The notes under the pieces: generated by a model
Told to the model about the DNA's origin: nothing
What the model saw: the letters and a program-made list of their open reading frames with translations, nothing else
Database searches by the model: none
From: Pratylenchus scribneri
Taxonomy: Eukaryota > Nematoda > Chromadorea > Rhabditida > Pratylenchidae
NCBI GenBank assembly: GCA_030063045.1
Contig: JAQSEB010000033.1
Coordinates: 868,001 to 932,000, forward strand
Length of the DNA stretch: 64,000 bases
Direction: 5' to 3'
Made by a program: the position numbers and the translations under genes
Part shown: positions 1 to 11,613 of the stretch, piece by piece
Layout of the letters: the number at the start of each line of letters is the position of its first letter
Numbering within the stretch: position 1 is the first letter of the stretch

Positions 1-221
1 GTTCACTCGTACATCTTTGTTCAATTTATCTATTCATTAGAGGATTTTACTTTAAATCACAAAAATGTCATACTTTTTTTTATTATTTTGATAAGGAAAA
101 AAATGATTATAAAATGAGTTTGGAGATTATTATTCCAAATATATCTTTTTCTCACCCATTTAAATGTTGCATTTTTTTATGAATTCATTTCATATTTCCC
201 TTTATTAGAAGAATATTAAAA
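1..221. other. Upstream region of pmt-1
   Basis: AT-rich sequence with no coding signal. A polypyrimidine tract ending in TTTATTAG at about 208 lies 13 nt before the pmt-1 start. It would suit a trans-splice or cis-splice acceptor for a 5' leader. Confidence 0.5.
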
Positions 222-2291
222 ATGTCCCCCGGCTCCATCGAACGGCAAGTTTATCGTTCATTTTGGAATAAATTCTCAAATCGTGCCGACAATACGTCGA
301 TGCTATTGAATGCAAATGCCGATGAATTGGCCGAATTGGACAAGTCAATTAGAGGAACAATAGAACATAGAAATATAAATTTATTTTAGGAACGAAATAA
401 TGGCATTATTGCCAAATTATGAGGGCAAATTTGTGGTCGATATTGGCGCCGGAATTGGGTAAAATAATATTTTTACGAATATAATTTTGACTAATTGGAA
501 ATTTTAGTCGTTTTACTTCGGAATTTGCCAAAATGGCTTCGAAAGTGGTGTCCACAGATTTTATGGAGAATTTCATTGCGAAAAATCGAGAAAGTAATGA
601 ACATTTTGGGAATGTGGAATTCAGAGTGGGCGACGCCGTTGGATTGGAATTTGAGGAAGGAAGGTGGGAAAATACATCAAAATAAAATTATAAATTGTGA
701 ATTAAAATTTAGTGTTGATTTGGTATTCACAAATTGGCTATTAATGTATTTGTCGGACGAAGAAGCAATTCGATTTTTGGCAAATGTTCTAAAATGGTTG
801 CGACCTGGCAATGGGAAATTGCATTTGAGGGAATCATGCTCGGAGCCAAGTACACCCGGTAATGATGAGCAAAAAGGCATTTAAATCACCGTAATTACTT
901 TTTTAATTCCCTAATAAGTAGGATCCTTCAAAAATTAGGAAAATTATGAACATTTTTGAACAAATTATAGCGAATTTTGTAGAGCTTTATAGAACTAAGA
1001 AAAGGTAATAAAACATTTTTAGGTTCACTATTCAGAATTATGGCCTTCAAAAAGACAGTGTGGAATTAAAGAGAGTATTTACGGTAACTAAAAGGGCATT
1101 CAATCCTTTTTAATAATTCATTTTATTTTTAAATATGTAAATTCTATTGAAGGAAAAAGTTCGGGAGGGGCAAGTTCATCCCTGCACAATGAAAATGAAG
1201 TGAATCCAACAAAATATCGCTTTTCATCGGCATATATAAATTTGATGAACAAAATTCGGCACAAAGATTCAGAAGGGAATGTGTGGAAATTCAAAATTCA
1301 TTGGGCATGCTCAGTTGGAGTTTACATTGAGGCAAATTCAACGAAATGAATTCACAAATTCATTCATTTTATTTATAGAAAAATGGTAATTGGCGTCAAG
1401 TTCATTGGCTGGTCACGAAAATGCCGGCTGAAAATGATAAAATTCCATCCGAAATTGAATTGGTCCAAAATTTGACTGAAAAATGGCCAAAAGAACAGAA
1501 AAAATGGGACGCAAAATTGAATGAAATGATCGGACGAAATAAAATGGTAAAAATAAAATTATTTAAATTATATTTTTTTATAGTTTACCAATAATTTACT
1601 CAAAATGAATGATTTGGATTGGAAAATTGATGGGGAAAATAGCACAATTTTTGCATTCAATAATCGACAAAATGCGGCACAATTTGGAATTGATCCGCAC
1701 ATTTTGGCAAAAGTAAATTAATTAATTTGAAAGTAAATTTAGATGGAATTTGTAGCATTTTGGATGCCGAATTTGGTGCATTGAATTGAACCAATTCTGC
1801 TATCGGCATTTATTGACAATGGCAAATGAGGCCGGAGATCGGCGAATTCGAATTGGTTGGCATTTGGGTATGAAGGAGGCATTGGAATTTTGGTGGGAAA
1901 ATGGTGGCCAACAATTGAACGCATTTTTTGGCACAAATTTATTATCAATTGAAAATGCCGAACAAATTGATAATATTGCTGTAATTATTATGGATTGGAG
2001 AATATTTTTTTGTTTTATTATTTGTAGGCAATTTTGCAAAATGAAGGAATTTTGATGAGTTTGGAGGCAGAAAAAGTGGAAGAAAAGAAAATTGTACAAA
2101 ATTATAATAAAATAATAAAAAATTGAATATTTCAGCAACTTTTGGAAAGCAATTTCCAAATTATGGCAATGAATTCGATTAAAATGGAGGATGACATCGA
2201 AATGGAATTCATTTTGGCAAAAAAGAAGATGGCAAAAGAAAATTGTTCAAATGGGGAATGGTCAACAATGCCAATGAATGGAGGATTTTAA
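222..2291 (+). CDS. pmt-1: Phosphoethanolamine N-methyltransferase, PMT-1 type
   Basis: SAM-dependent methyltransferase for the first methylation of phosphoethanolamine on the nematode route to phosphatidylcholine; cytosolic. I reconstruct ten exons (222-343, 390-458, 508-663, 713-858, 1153-1331, 1379-1546, 1584-1712, 1756-1980, 2028-2093, 2136-2291) giving 471 aa, the usual PMT-1 length. The N-terminal half has the SAM-binding motif [10 protein letters not shown], then [14 protein letters not shown] and LRESCSEPS, and later YRFSSAYIN and NWRQVHW. The C-terminal half is the degenerate PMT-1 tail without a second SAM motif, which separates it from PMT-2. The intron at 1332-1378 is GC-AG. Intron 4 (859-1152) is much longer than the others. 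It converges with the gene ending at 2355. Confidence 0.93.
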
Positions 2292-2354
2292 TTAAAATTA
2301 AATTGAATTAATTTGCATATATTTTGAATTTTGACCGATAAAAATAAATCAATT

Positions 2355-3611
2355 TTAATTCATTTTGTCCTGCATAATCTGCCTCAATTTTTCGCGGAAT
2401 TCAGCCTGAATTATAATTCGATCTTCGATTGATGCCGCCTTCATTCGACGATAATAGGCACTACAAATAAATGGGAATAGGAATTAATCGTTAATTAATT
2501 TGTTTCCGATTGTTCCGGAAATTTCTTTCTGGAAAGTTTTAATCTAAGTTCTTTCTGAAAAGTTTTAATCTAAGTTCTTTCCGGAAAGTTTTAATCTAAG
2601 TTTTTACCGGAACGTTTTAATCTAACTTGTTTCCGGAAAGTTTTAATTCTGATTTTGTTCCGGTTGTTCCGGAAAGTTTTAATTCTGATTTTGTTCCGTT
2701 GTTCCGGAAAGTTTTAATTCTGATTTTGTTCCGGTTGTTCCGGAAAGTTTTAATTCTGATTTTGTTCCGGAAAGTTTTAATTCTGATTTTGTTCCGGTTG
2801 TTCCGGAAAGTTTTAATTCTGATTTTGTTCCGGTTGTTCCGGTAAGTTTTAATTCTGATTTTGTTCCGGTTGTTCCGGAAAGTTTTAATTCTGATTTTGT
2901 TCCGGTTGTTCCGGAAAGTTTTAATTCTGATTTTGTTCCGGTTGTTCCGGTAAGTTTTAATTCTGATTTTGTTCCGGTTGTTCCGGAAAATTTTAATTCT
3001 GATTTTGTTCCGGTTGTTCCGGAAAGTTTTAATTCTGATTTTGTTCCGGTTGTTCCGGTAAGTTTTAATTCTGATTTTGTTCCGGTTGTTCCGGAAAATT
3101 TTAATTCTGATTTTGTTCCGGTTGTTCCGGAAAGTTTTAATTCTGATTTTGTTCCGATTGTTCCGGAAAGTTTTAATTCTGATTTTGTTCAGTGCATCTG
3201 AAATTTAGCAGCCCCAGGACATTAATAGAAAAAATACAATATTTATCGCCTATTTTTACCGATGCAAAAGAATGCTCTTTTCTCCTCGATTCAAATATGG
3301 ATTCATTGAGGCTGGATCTGGCAACATTGTGGAATACGATGGAATGCAGGGGGCAGTAGGAGTATTGGCCAATGGCATTGGCGTCGTCTCCAATTCCCGC
3401 ATTTCTTCCTTAACCGAATTTTTGCGCTCCAATGGAATTGATGGTCTCGTCGAAGTTGTCTTTCGTCGATTCCATTTCATTTCTTTAAAAATGTTTAAAT
3501 TTGTAGGGAATATTCCTTCTCCTTGCCATATTCATAATCCTCGCTCAGTTCAGCAAAATGGCCAATGGAAAATGAGAGGAAAAGAATTGAAAAAAGGAAA
3601 AATGATTGCAT
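2355..3611 (-). CDS. Small secreted protein, unrecognised
   Basis: Three exons (3527-3611, 3260-3482, 2355-2460) join in frame to 137 aa. The first exon encodes a clear signal peptide (MQSFFLFSILFLSFSIGHFA), so the product is probably secreted. The mature part starts ELSEDYEYE and contains a basic stretch (WNRRK), a Pro/Thr-rich middle and a charged C-terminal helix ending QIMQDKMN. I recognise no family; a peptide precursor or small effector-like protein is possible. Intron 1 is GC-AG (donor G|GCAAGG). Intron 2 holds the whole first minisatellite array. A TATA-like sequence lies about 90 bp upstream of the start. Confidence 0.6.
2519..3189. repeat. 36-bp minisatellite array 1
   Basis: Tandem copies of a 27-36 bp unit whose core is GGAAAGTTTTAATTCTGATT followed by TTGTTCCGGTTGTTCC. 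The left flank is degenerate 26-bp units (CTAAGTTCTTTCCGGAAAG). It lies entirely in intron 2 of the small secreted protein gene. Long ORFs read through it in several frames because unit lengths are multiples of three; they are not genes. Confidence 0.95.
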
Positions 3612-3697
3612 TTTAAATAAAATATAATGGACGAAAAATTGATACAATTTAATAATGTTGATGATGATCTTTGCGCAAATGATGCAAATTTACTCCC

Positions 3698-3709
3698 TTT
3701 TATACTATA
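3698..3709 (-). promoter_or_regulatory. TATA-like box upstream of the secreted protein gene
   Basis: On the minus strand the sequence reads TATAGTATAAAAG about 90 bp before the proposed ATG at 3611. It is a good TATA-box match at a plausible distance and supports that start. Confidence 0.45.
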
Positions 3710-3711
3710 TG

Positions 3712-4120
3712 CAAATGTGGGAAGGCAAAGTGGGCATCCAACTTCCCTCAAGGTCATCCGCCAATCAATCTTTTTACATAAAATCCATTTTTGGTCATTG
3801 GAAATTGGGCAAAGTTTGGGTAATAAAAATATGTATCGAGGGTACAAAAATTTGTTTAATTTGCTCATTTATTTTATGAAAATTGTGCATTAAATAAGAC
3901 TATTTGGAATGAAAAGGCAAAAATTTATTCAATTCCAATGCATTTTTGTTCATTTTCGATTTCCATCTCCACTGCCTTCCGCATGCCAAGTTGATGAGGA
4001 TGTTTGCTTTTTGGCATAATTATCGTCCATTTCCGCTACACCCATTCCCGCCTCCTCCTCCTCCTCACTTTGGGTTCCCCGCATCAATCCGGTCCCTTCT
4101 TCCACCTAAACAATTCAATT
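3712..4120. other. Intergenic between innexin 3' end and secreted protein gene
   Basis: AT-rich, with a C/T-rich stretch near 4040-4090 that opens a proline-rich shadow frame. I see no gene. Both neighbours are on the minus strand. Confidence 0.5.
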
Positions 4121-7100
4121 TTACCCTAAAATTCCCCTATAAATCCCAAAAATGACCTCCCAAAGTGCTGGTTCCGGAATTGATGCAGCCGATTGTTGTG
4201 TGATAGCTGAATTGCTTCTTTGTGTTCTCAATGCGGCCAATGCCCCACCAATTTGACCCAAAAGTGGAAGTCCATGGCTGGTCCTTCGCACTCGACTTGG
4301 GCCAATCATGTTTGGCGCCGTTATCGATTGATTTGCGGTATTTTTGTTGGCTGATTCCGAACCACTAATGGATGACCCTCTTTTGGCCAAATTTGCCACT
4401 ACATTCACAGCCGTATTTTCTCCAGTTCCATTCCCAGTTGTCCCTCTCATTCGTCTCCATTGTTGCGGATTGGGTGGCTTTTTTAGAAGAAAATCACCTC
4501 TAAAGTAGAAATAAAATTAATTTCAATTTGCGTATTAAAATACTTTGGCGTTAACATTTGTGCGGTTGCAGCGGCCAATCCGGCGCTGGCTGCGGCCGCA
4601 TATGGAATGGCACTGTGCGGCTGGGACAATTTTTGTTGGGAATTATGATGGGAAGAATGGCCCAACATTGATTGGAAAAGGAAGCCGCCCTTCAAAATAA
4701 AATAACATAAAATTATTTCCATTTTAATTTTTACCTGATTAATGCCATTTGGCTGGGCGCTGACCAATGGGATTAGTACGCTTGTTTTGCGTCTTCCCTG
4801 GCCAATTTGAGGAGTCCGGTCCAATGCTTCGATGGATTGGCCTATTCCAATAGGCGACATTGGTGCCGATTTTAGTGGAGTGGAATCGCCTTTAAATGAG
4901 AATTATTGAATAATTTTCGGATCTTTTTCCTCACTTCCGGCTGTGATGTTCTCGATGAAATCCTCCCACATTGAATCCACCACTTCCGTACAAACCAAAA
5001 TGCCCGCATGGATGGTTAACATTCGAAGCATGAAAACTCCGTCCATTTTTATGTAATCTCGGACAAACTATTCAATAAAAAATGATTATTCCCTTCCCCT
5101 AATTCATTTACCCCTTCCAATTCTTCCTCAAAATTTGTTCTTTTGAATTCCACATCGGCCAATTCCAATCGACGGGCAATGAATCTATGAATAAATTAAA
5201 ATATTAATTCCAATTAAAATAGACACACTTTTTTCTGGCCTCAAATGGAAGTGAGGAGAAAAGCCAATTTATGAGGCTGAAAATGGTGGCCACAACCAAA
5301 AGACTGTACCAAATCCAAAGGAGCACGAAAACCTAAAATATAAAGAGGATGGAGGAATTGGATGAATATTTGTACCTTTTCAATGAAAATATTAATCACC
5401 AAAACACATTGGACTGTATGCTTTTGAACATTTCCCAAAACACGAACATCCATATCACAATAAGTAACCTAATTTATAAGGTGAAAAATAAATTTACTCT
5501 TTTAATACCCCGTGGGGAAATATTTTTAACATTCCCAAAGTCCGAGAAATTATTAGAGAGTGGAGAATTAAAAGAATATTTACGGTATTTTATTTAAGAT
5601 GGAAATGAAAATGAATACCCGTGGGAAATTGCCAGAATCACTCCAAGCTGAAAATATAATTTAATAAATAAATTGAATAATATTTATTATTACGTCTTCC
5701 ATAAATGAGGTCTTCGAGTACGCCAAATCCATAATATCGATAATTGCTGGTTTGCAAAAACCAATTCAATAAAAACATCTAAAAATGGCCAATTTAAATT
5801 TTAAATTGGTGGGAAATGACCTGAATAATGACATTGGTAAGGAATAAAATTTTGATACCAATGTAAAGAAATGTTAAATAGGCTTCATAGAATCGAAGAT
5901 TGAGGATTCGAAGGAATTTATGGTGGTACGGATGTTTGCTGCCAAAACGGAAACGATGCCGGAAAACGGAGCCCAAATGGGCGGACATTCCCTTTAAAAA
6001 TGGTTGGAGTAAGGGAATGATGAAATGGAAAGAGGAATTGGCACAAACTTTGATGTTTGCTTCGCGCATTTCTGGAATAAATCACAAAATAAATTAATTA
6101 TTTAAAATGTGATTATGGTGCCAACTTGGTTGAATATTTGTATGGTCATTGGCAAAGGCAATAATGTCTTTTATTCGGATGCCACTTTTAGTGTAGAGAA
6201 CACGCCAAATTAGGCAAGGCGAATAGAAAAAGAAGGCACAAATTACTGAAAACAACAAATTATATTATTCATTTTTGAATACCGTATTTCCTCTATTAGA
6301 AACCCACCCTCAACTTTGAAGTAATGTACCCCTTGATATGCCATTGGGTTCTATATGCTATAGTTTGTTCAAAAATACCAATAAAATAACAAAATTAGAT
6401 CCCAAATTTTGCCCATTTTTGAGGGATTCGAAACTTATAAGCCCATGGGCTTCTAATTCAGGAAACACGGTATTTTGTTTTCAATAAAATTATCCATTTC
6501 CCTTCCATTTCAATGAATTTCCTTCCATTCATCCATTTTGCCTTTATATTTGTTTTCCAAAAAAGGAATACAGTTCCAATTCTGATCCTCTATCTCAAAT
6601 CCTTGCTCCTTCTCCTCCGGGGCGGATGGATGGCAGTAAATCTTTTTTCCACCGAATGCCAAAGAAGTGGATGGATGGATTCGAAAGGCGGGCCAATGAT
6701 TTGAAGGAGGGGGATGGACCCAAATGAAGGAGGAAAGGCGCATTCAAAGAAGGGAATGGGGATGGGGGGATTAGCGGCCAAATGCAAATCCAATGAATCC
6801 TCCCTCTATTTCCTTCCTTTTCCCATTCATCAAGAGCATTGTCAAAAATTAAGGCGCGAACCCCATCAAAAAGAGGAAAAGGCAAAAAGCCGATTGCCAA
6901 TAAATTCCATTCCAATTGAATTAAAGCCAATACCAAATTTGGGCATCTTCCTATTCCCTTTGAAATGATTTATAATCACTTTTTGTACCCTTTCCCATTC
7001 ACAAAAAATTTATCCAAAAGTTCCAAAAAAATAAAGCATTTTTGGCCACCAATATCAAAAAATTTGGGGCCATCAAAAACATTAAAAATGCTTGCGGCAA

Positions 7101-9512
7101 AATATAAAATAACCCTAAAATGGCATTCCCAAAGAGAATGTGGCATTTTTGTTCCCCAAAATGAACAAAAAGCAGCGGGTGCAAACGGCGCGTACAAATC
7201 CGTCCTCAAAATGCCCAAAAATGAATGAATGAATGCCCTCCATTGGACCCATTCATTATTGGATTGATGGCCGCCAATGGGCCGCGCACAAAAGGGCCGC
7301 CGTCCCGCCTGCCTTCTTTTGTCCAATGAGAATCGCAAAAAGGAGGGAAAAGGCACATATTGTCCGTCCGCCAAAATTATTATTATTTTTTCATGCCAAA
7401 ATGAATGATTTTTTTTTAATTTTAGAAGAATGAATTATTCTGGAATAATGTCCAAAAAACAAATTCGTCGAATGAAGGCCAATTGCCGTGAACGAAATCG
7501 AATGCATGGGCTGAACAAGGCAATGGACATTTTACGGGTATTTTCCATTAAATTGGTTCATTTCCCATTCAAATTATTTCAGTTGCATGTTCCACTCTTC
7601 TCTGCGCAATCCAAACAAAAATTGTCCAAAATTGAGACACTTCGATTGGCCAGGCAAGTTTGAATTTGAAGGCCAAACCAATTTTTTCTGGGCATTTTCT
7701 ATTGTTCGCCATTGTATTTTTGAGAAGATTACAGCAGCACTTGAGGGGGACAGTAGTCCTTTTAGAGTGGATTTGGGTGGATCAAGTACCCTTTTAGGAA
7801 CTGTCAATCCAGGGGAAATAAAATCCACCAAATCGTGGGAAGGGAAGGATTTGATGAAGGAGGACAATGACTCCCTTTTTTGGTTTGGTCCATTGTGTAA
7901 ATAAATTGGCCAAAATTTATTCCAAATTTTTGGCACAATTTTATATTAAATTGGACAAAAAAAATTATTAAATTTTCTAAAAACTAGTGAATTTTGGATA
8001 AATAAAATCGAATTAGAATCCTTTCATGAATTTGAAGTACCCTATTTCTTCTATTATTCACAGCCTCTTTTAGAGTCTTTAAATAGAGAATTGGCTTTTT
8101 TAGGGAGGGAAAATGCATGAAAATAAGTTTTTATTTCCAACAAATTATAACATATTTTTATGATTCAAAACTTGCTTAATAAAATTAAAAATCAGCAAAA
8201 AAAAATTGAGAAAGGTAAGCTTCTAATTTTTAATAGAGGATGGGCTTCTAAAAGAAGAAATACGGTTGTTTTTTCGGAAATTTAACTCTATAAAATGTTC
8301 AGAAAATAATGTTAATTTTTTTGCTTGCAGGAATTATATAATTGCGCTGCAAAGGATGGCGGAATGTGGCCAAATGAGCCAAATGGATTATGCTTGCCAA
8401 TTGGCAATGGGCTTAAGCCAAACAACGGCTAATCAAATTGCCAATGCCCTCGACCTTCCCCCAGTCCTTTTGGCCAATCAATTGAGGGCCATCAAAGGCC
8501 ACCACAATTCGCCCCAATCCAACAGCAGTGGATTTGGAGATGAAGAGGAAGAGGAAAATTGGGAGGAAAAGGAGAAATGAAAAAATGAACAAGAATAATT
8601 ATATATTTTGGTCTAAATTGGTTTAAAATGTGAATAAAACAAACCAAGGAAGAATGGGGTCCATTGATAATAGCTGATCATATTCTTCTCCCTCACTTCC
8701 TCATCACTTGGAATTCCATGGGAAAATGGGGCAAAATAAGTGTTCATTGAGAAGCAGTAAATTTCTACACAAAAATGCGAGGAATTTGCATTAAAATATA
8801 TTTGAATAAACCAACCCGTATATTCTTGCCATGAACTTTGATATTCCGCCGGCATCCAACACTCAAAAAATATTTTATTTCGGAATAATTTCCCCAATTT
8901 TGTACCTCAATTGGCCTTCCCCCGTACATTTTCAAACTGATCAAAACGGATGTGACCAAAAGGAATGTGGTCGTGTAATAATAGTGCAGTCGATCGGCCA
9001 TATCATCGTCGGCTAAAATTGAAGGAAATTTATAAAAATTTGGGCAATTCAAATTTTCGTATCAGAATTAGATTGAATAGACTAAATTCCATCCATAAAA
9101 GCTTTATTCCCAAATCCCAACAGTCATCATCATTAGGTTATGCGTTATGTCAATGCCAAAAATACCTAAAAGGGCCTTTCCTATTCATCCTACTGTACTC
9201 CCACTTTTGCCTAATCCTCTCGTCACCCCAATCAATCAAATATTGCCCCAATCTGCCTTTTTAAATCGACCTTTTTTCCCTTCACTTTATTGCATATTTT
9301 TTCACACAATAAATAAATAATTTAAACTTGATTCGCCTCTAATCCCGCATTTATTGGTTCATTTAGGGTTTACCGGGACTAGAACTTAGGCCCACTCTCG
9401 CTCCAAACAACGTTAGCCCTATATCTTTAGCCAAGATTAGGAATTTTAAATTTGTTAACATACCTTGAGGCTGAAGGAAGGAAAGAGTGCCGACCACTTC
9501 GGAGAATACCAT
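4121..9512 (-). CDS. Innexin gap-junction protein
   Basis: Four-pass gap-junction subunit of the plasma membrane. Early exons are 9464-9512 ([16 protein letters not shown]), 8906-9012 ([17 protein letters not shown]1), 8816-8861, 8645-8764, 6126-6245, 5821-6071, 5694-5778, 5619-5647, 5376-5468; further exons run to a stop at 4121. Family marks are the two first-loop cysteines (ECW and YCF), the YYQW motif before TM2, [10 protein letters not shown] and [15 protein letters not shown] in loop 2. The long C-terminal tail is rich in Ala, Ser and Pro. Intron 4 (about 2.4 kb, 6246-8644) contains a complete bHLH gene on the opposite strand plus two MITEs; intron 1 holds a dispersed repeat. The junction across the big intron restores [13 protein letters not shown], so it is one gene. 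Which innexin paralogue is unclear. Confidence 0.9.
6280..6472. mobile_element. TIR MITE copy 1
   Basis: Ends are imperfect inverted repeats: left TACCGTATTTCCTCTATTAG, right TTCTAATTCAGGAAACACGG then TA. TA dinucleotides bound the element, as in Tc1/mariner-type insertions. It lies in the large innexin intron and has no ORF. It shares ends and the internal GCCCATGGGCTTCTAA motif with the copies at 8038 and 36699. Confidence 0.8.
7430..8580 (+). CDS. cnd-1: bHLH transcription factor, CND-1/NeuroD type
   Basis: Neural-type basic helix-loop-helix factor; nuclear, expected to dimerise with a class I partner at E-boxes. Exons 7430-7537, 7583-7653 and 8331-8580 total 142 aa. The basic region and helix 1 read [20 protein letters not shown], helix 2 reads [20 protein letters not shown], and the family-specific stretch after it is [20 protein letters not shown]. 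The C-terminus is acidic. Intron 2 is GC-AG with a textbook donor (CCAG|GCAAGT) and carries MITE copy 2. The ATG sits 5 nt after a strong acceptor-like sequence, so an upstream exon is possible and the N-terminus may be incomplete. The gene lies entirely within an intron of the antisense innexin gene. Confidence 0.88.
8038..8266. mobile_element. TIR MITE copy 2
   Basis: Diverged copy: left end TACCCTATTTCTTCTATTA, right end GGGCTTCTAAAAGAAGAAAT then ACGGT. It lies inside intron 2 of cnd-1, ending about 65 bp before the acceptor. Confidence 0.7.
9138..9441 (+). repeat. Dispersed repeat family, copy A
   Basis: Shares ordered blocks with copies at 51299 and 62533: CATCCTACTGTACTCCCACT, then AATATTGCCCCAATCTGCC, and a 3' part with CTCTCGCTCCAAACAACGTT and TAGCCAAGATTAGG. 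It lies in innexin intron 1. No ORF or obvious terminal inverted repeat. Confidence 0.8.
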
Positions 9513-11613
9513 CCTGGAAAATTTGCATTCAAAAATATATTTAAAATATTTATTTTAAATAATTATTGTTTCGAACCGCATGATGAAGAAAGCCAGACTG
9601 TATTTGGAGAACAATGTCTCTAGGATGGACGTGGCCCCTCCATTTTGGCCACCAACTTTTCCACTTTTTACTATTCCCTTTTTATTCCTCAAATTCGATT
9701 TCCTCAATCGATGTCTTCCTTTTGATCCGCCGATTTTGGAACCAATTTGTGGAATTTTTTATTATTTATGTTTTTTTGTATTTAAAAAAATCGGAGAAAT
9801 GCTAGACCATCATCGATTGAGGGAGAATGGATTGAATATAGAAAGGGGGAATGGAAGGGTAAAAGCAGACTAGAATGGAATTTGGCCAAAAATAGCTTCA
9901 AGCTTCTGCTTTTCCTCCACCCTAAAAATTGTCCCCTATTCACATTTCTTTCAATAAATTTAACAATAATTTAATTACGGGACATTCTTCTTCAAATATA
10001 CGGTATGGAATGATATTTTCCATATATAGAGGCATATTTTTAATTAATTAATTAATTAATTGAAAGCAAATTTTAATTCTACTAATCCTATTTCAATGCA
10101 TTTTTTTTATTTTTAAAAATAATTTTACCTTTCTGATGAGGTGTCCTGAAGAAAATAAAGTAAAAAAAGTGGGGATAAAAGAAATAAATAAAATATTTTC
10201 ACGCCATTCCAATTTTATGTGGTGAAGTCCATAAAAAGGTGTGCGATTGATGCTTCATCCAATCCCAAGGGTGTGCAATGCTTTTCCCTTAAAATATTTT
10301 ATTTGTCCAATTCCCCATTTTGCGCCAAGTGCCAATGAATATTTGTTTTGGATTTTATGATGCCCCAACCCCAAAGGATCATCATCAACGCATCAAAATG
10401 TTAAAAAAGAGTTTGTAACGTCTTCTCGACCTTCTCCCCATTTTTTTTTTTGTTTGCGCTCAAAAAATGACGTGTTGATGAGATTCAAAATATTCATGCA
10501 TTGCTTTATAGAGAATTTATTGTTTTTAACCAAATCAATCTTTTTCATTATTTCCAAATTCAATTAAGAGGGCAATGGAATTTTGGATTGGGAAGATATT
10601 TAATGGCACTCTATGAGGGTTCGATTTTGATATTGGTGTGAGCATGAGCATAGCTTCTTCGACAAAAAAATCGATGTTCATAACAATAATATTAAGATCA
10701 TCAATATTTAATCAGTATAAATTATGTTCTCAAATTTGAAGTTTAGTAATCGATTTAATTCAAATTACTCAATCAACATTCACGCATCCACATTCATAAC
10801 CTAATCATCATTATCAATCAACAATCACCAATCACCAATCATCGTATTAATATTAGAAATTTATGTTTTGTTCAAGAAAATACTCCAAATGACTTACTTC
10901 TTTTTAATCTAACAGTAACACATTTTTAAGCTGCTAAATCTTAAAAGATTAATGACCAAAATCAAATCCAAATCTTCAGCTGGATTAGAATGCTTTTTAA
11001 TGTTCAATGTAAAAATGATTCGTTTTTCTCATTATATTTCCGTTTTCTGATACTGTATCAAAAAAGTTAATTATTAAAAATTGGCATTATGTACTCGTCA
11101 TTTAATCCAATTATTGATTTTTATTTTTTCAACAAGACAAAGACAAGCCAAGCAAGCTTAATAAGCTTCAAGGCTTAAGCTTCAAGCTTGCCTTGCCGCT
11201 TGCCTTTCTTTTTTTCATTCAACTTTTAATCAACCAACCGAGTTCAAGCTGTAATTTGTGAATTTAATAAAACAATGAACAATCCAATCTCTTCATTATC
11301 GATATCATTAATCAATAATCTAGATTCTAGATCTTAAACAAGTAAAGTAGTTTTAACTTTTAAGAAGAAACAAACAATCGAACTCAATCTCTTCAATTAA
11401 TCATGTTCATGTCATAATTATCTTGTTAATAAAAAAACAACATCATACATCAACATCACATACACATTCCAAAATCAATCACAATTTTAGTTTTCTTCAC
11501 ATTTACCCAAATTCAAACATTACCACTAATAATCATGAACAATTTAGCCATAATCGAAAAAACAACATCCACTGTAAATATTCAAACAGCAAAAACCGTT
11601 CGAATATTAGAAA
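9513..11613. other. Intergenic, divergent promoters of innexin and Mpv17 gene
   Basis: No coding exon supported. It contains a TTAA-repeat stretch near 10040, short A/T runs, and a cluster of AAGCTT-type palindromic words near 11150-11205. It should hold the promoters of both flanking divergent genes. Confidence 0.5.

Noticed and set aside
2627..2845. Open frame in minisatellite array 1
   Set aside because: Same repeat artefact as array 3.
3946..4155. Proline-rich plus-strand frame near the innexin 3' end
   Set aside because: C/T-rich low-complexity sequence with no homology signal; overlaps innexin coding sequence on the other strand.
5241..5453. Innexin 3' half as a separate gene starting at MDVRVLGN
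   Set aside because: The preceding exons supply VTYCD in frame and the conserved loop continues upstream, so it is an internal exon.
6590..6936. Overlapping Pro/Leu-rich frames in the innexin intron
   Set aside because: No family motif, mutually overlapping on both strands, composition driven by CCC/TTC words.
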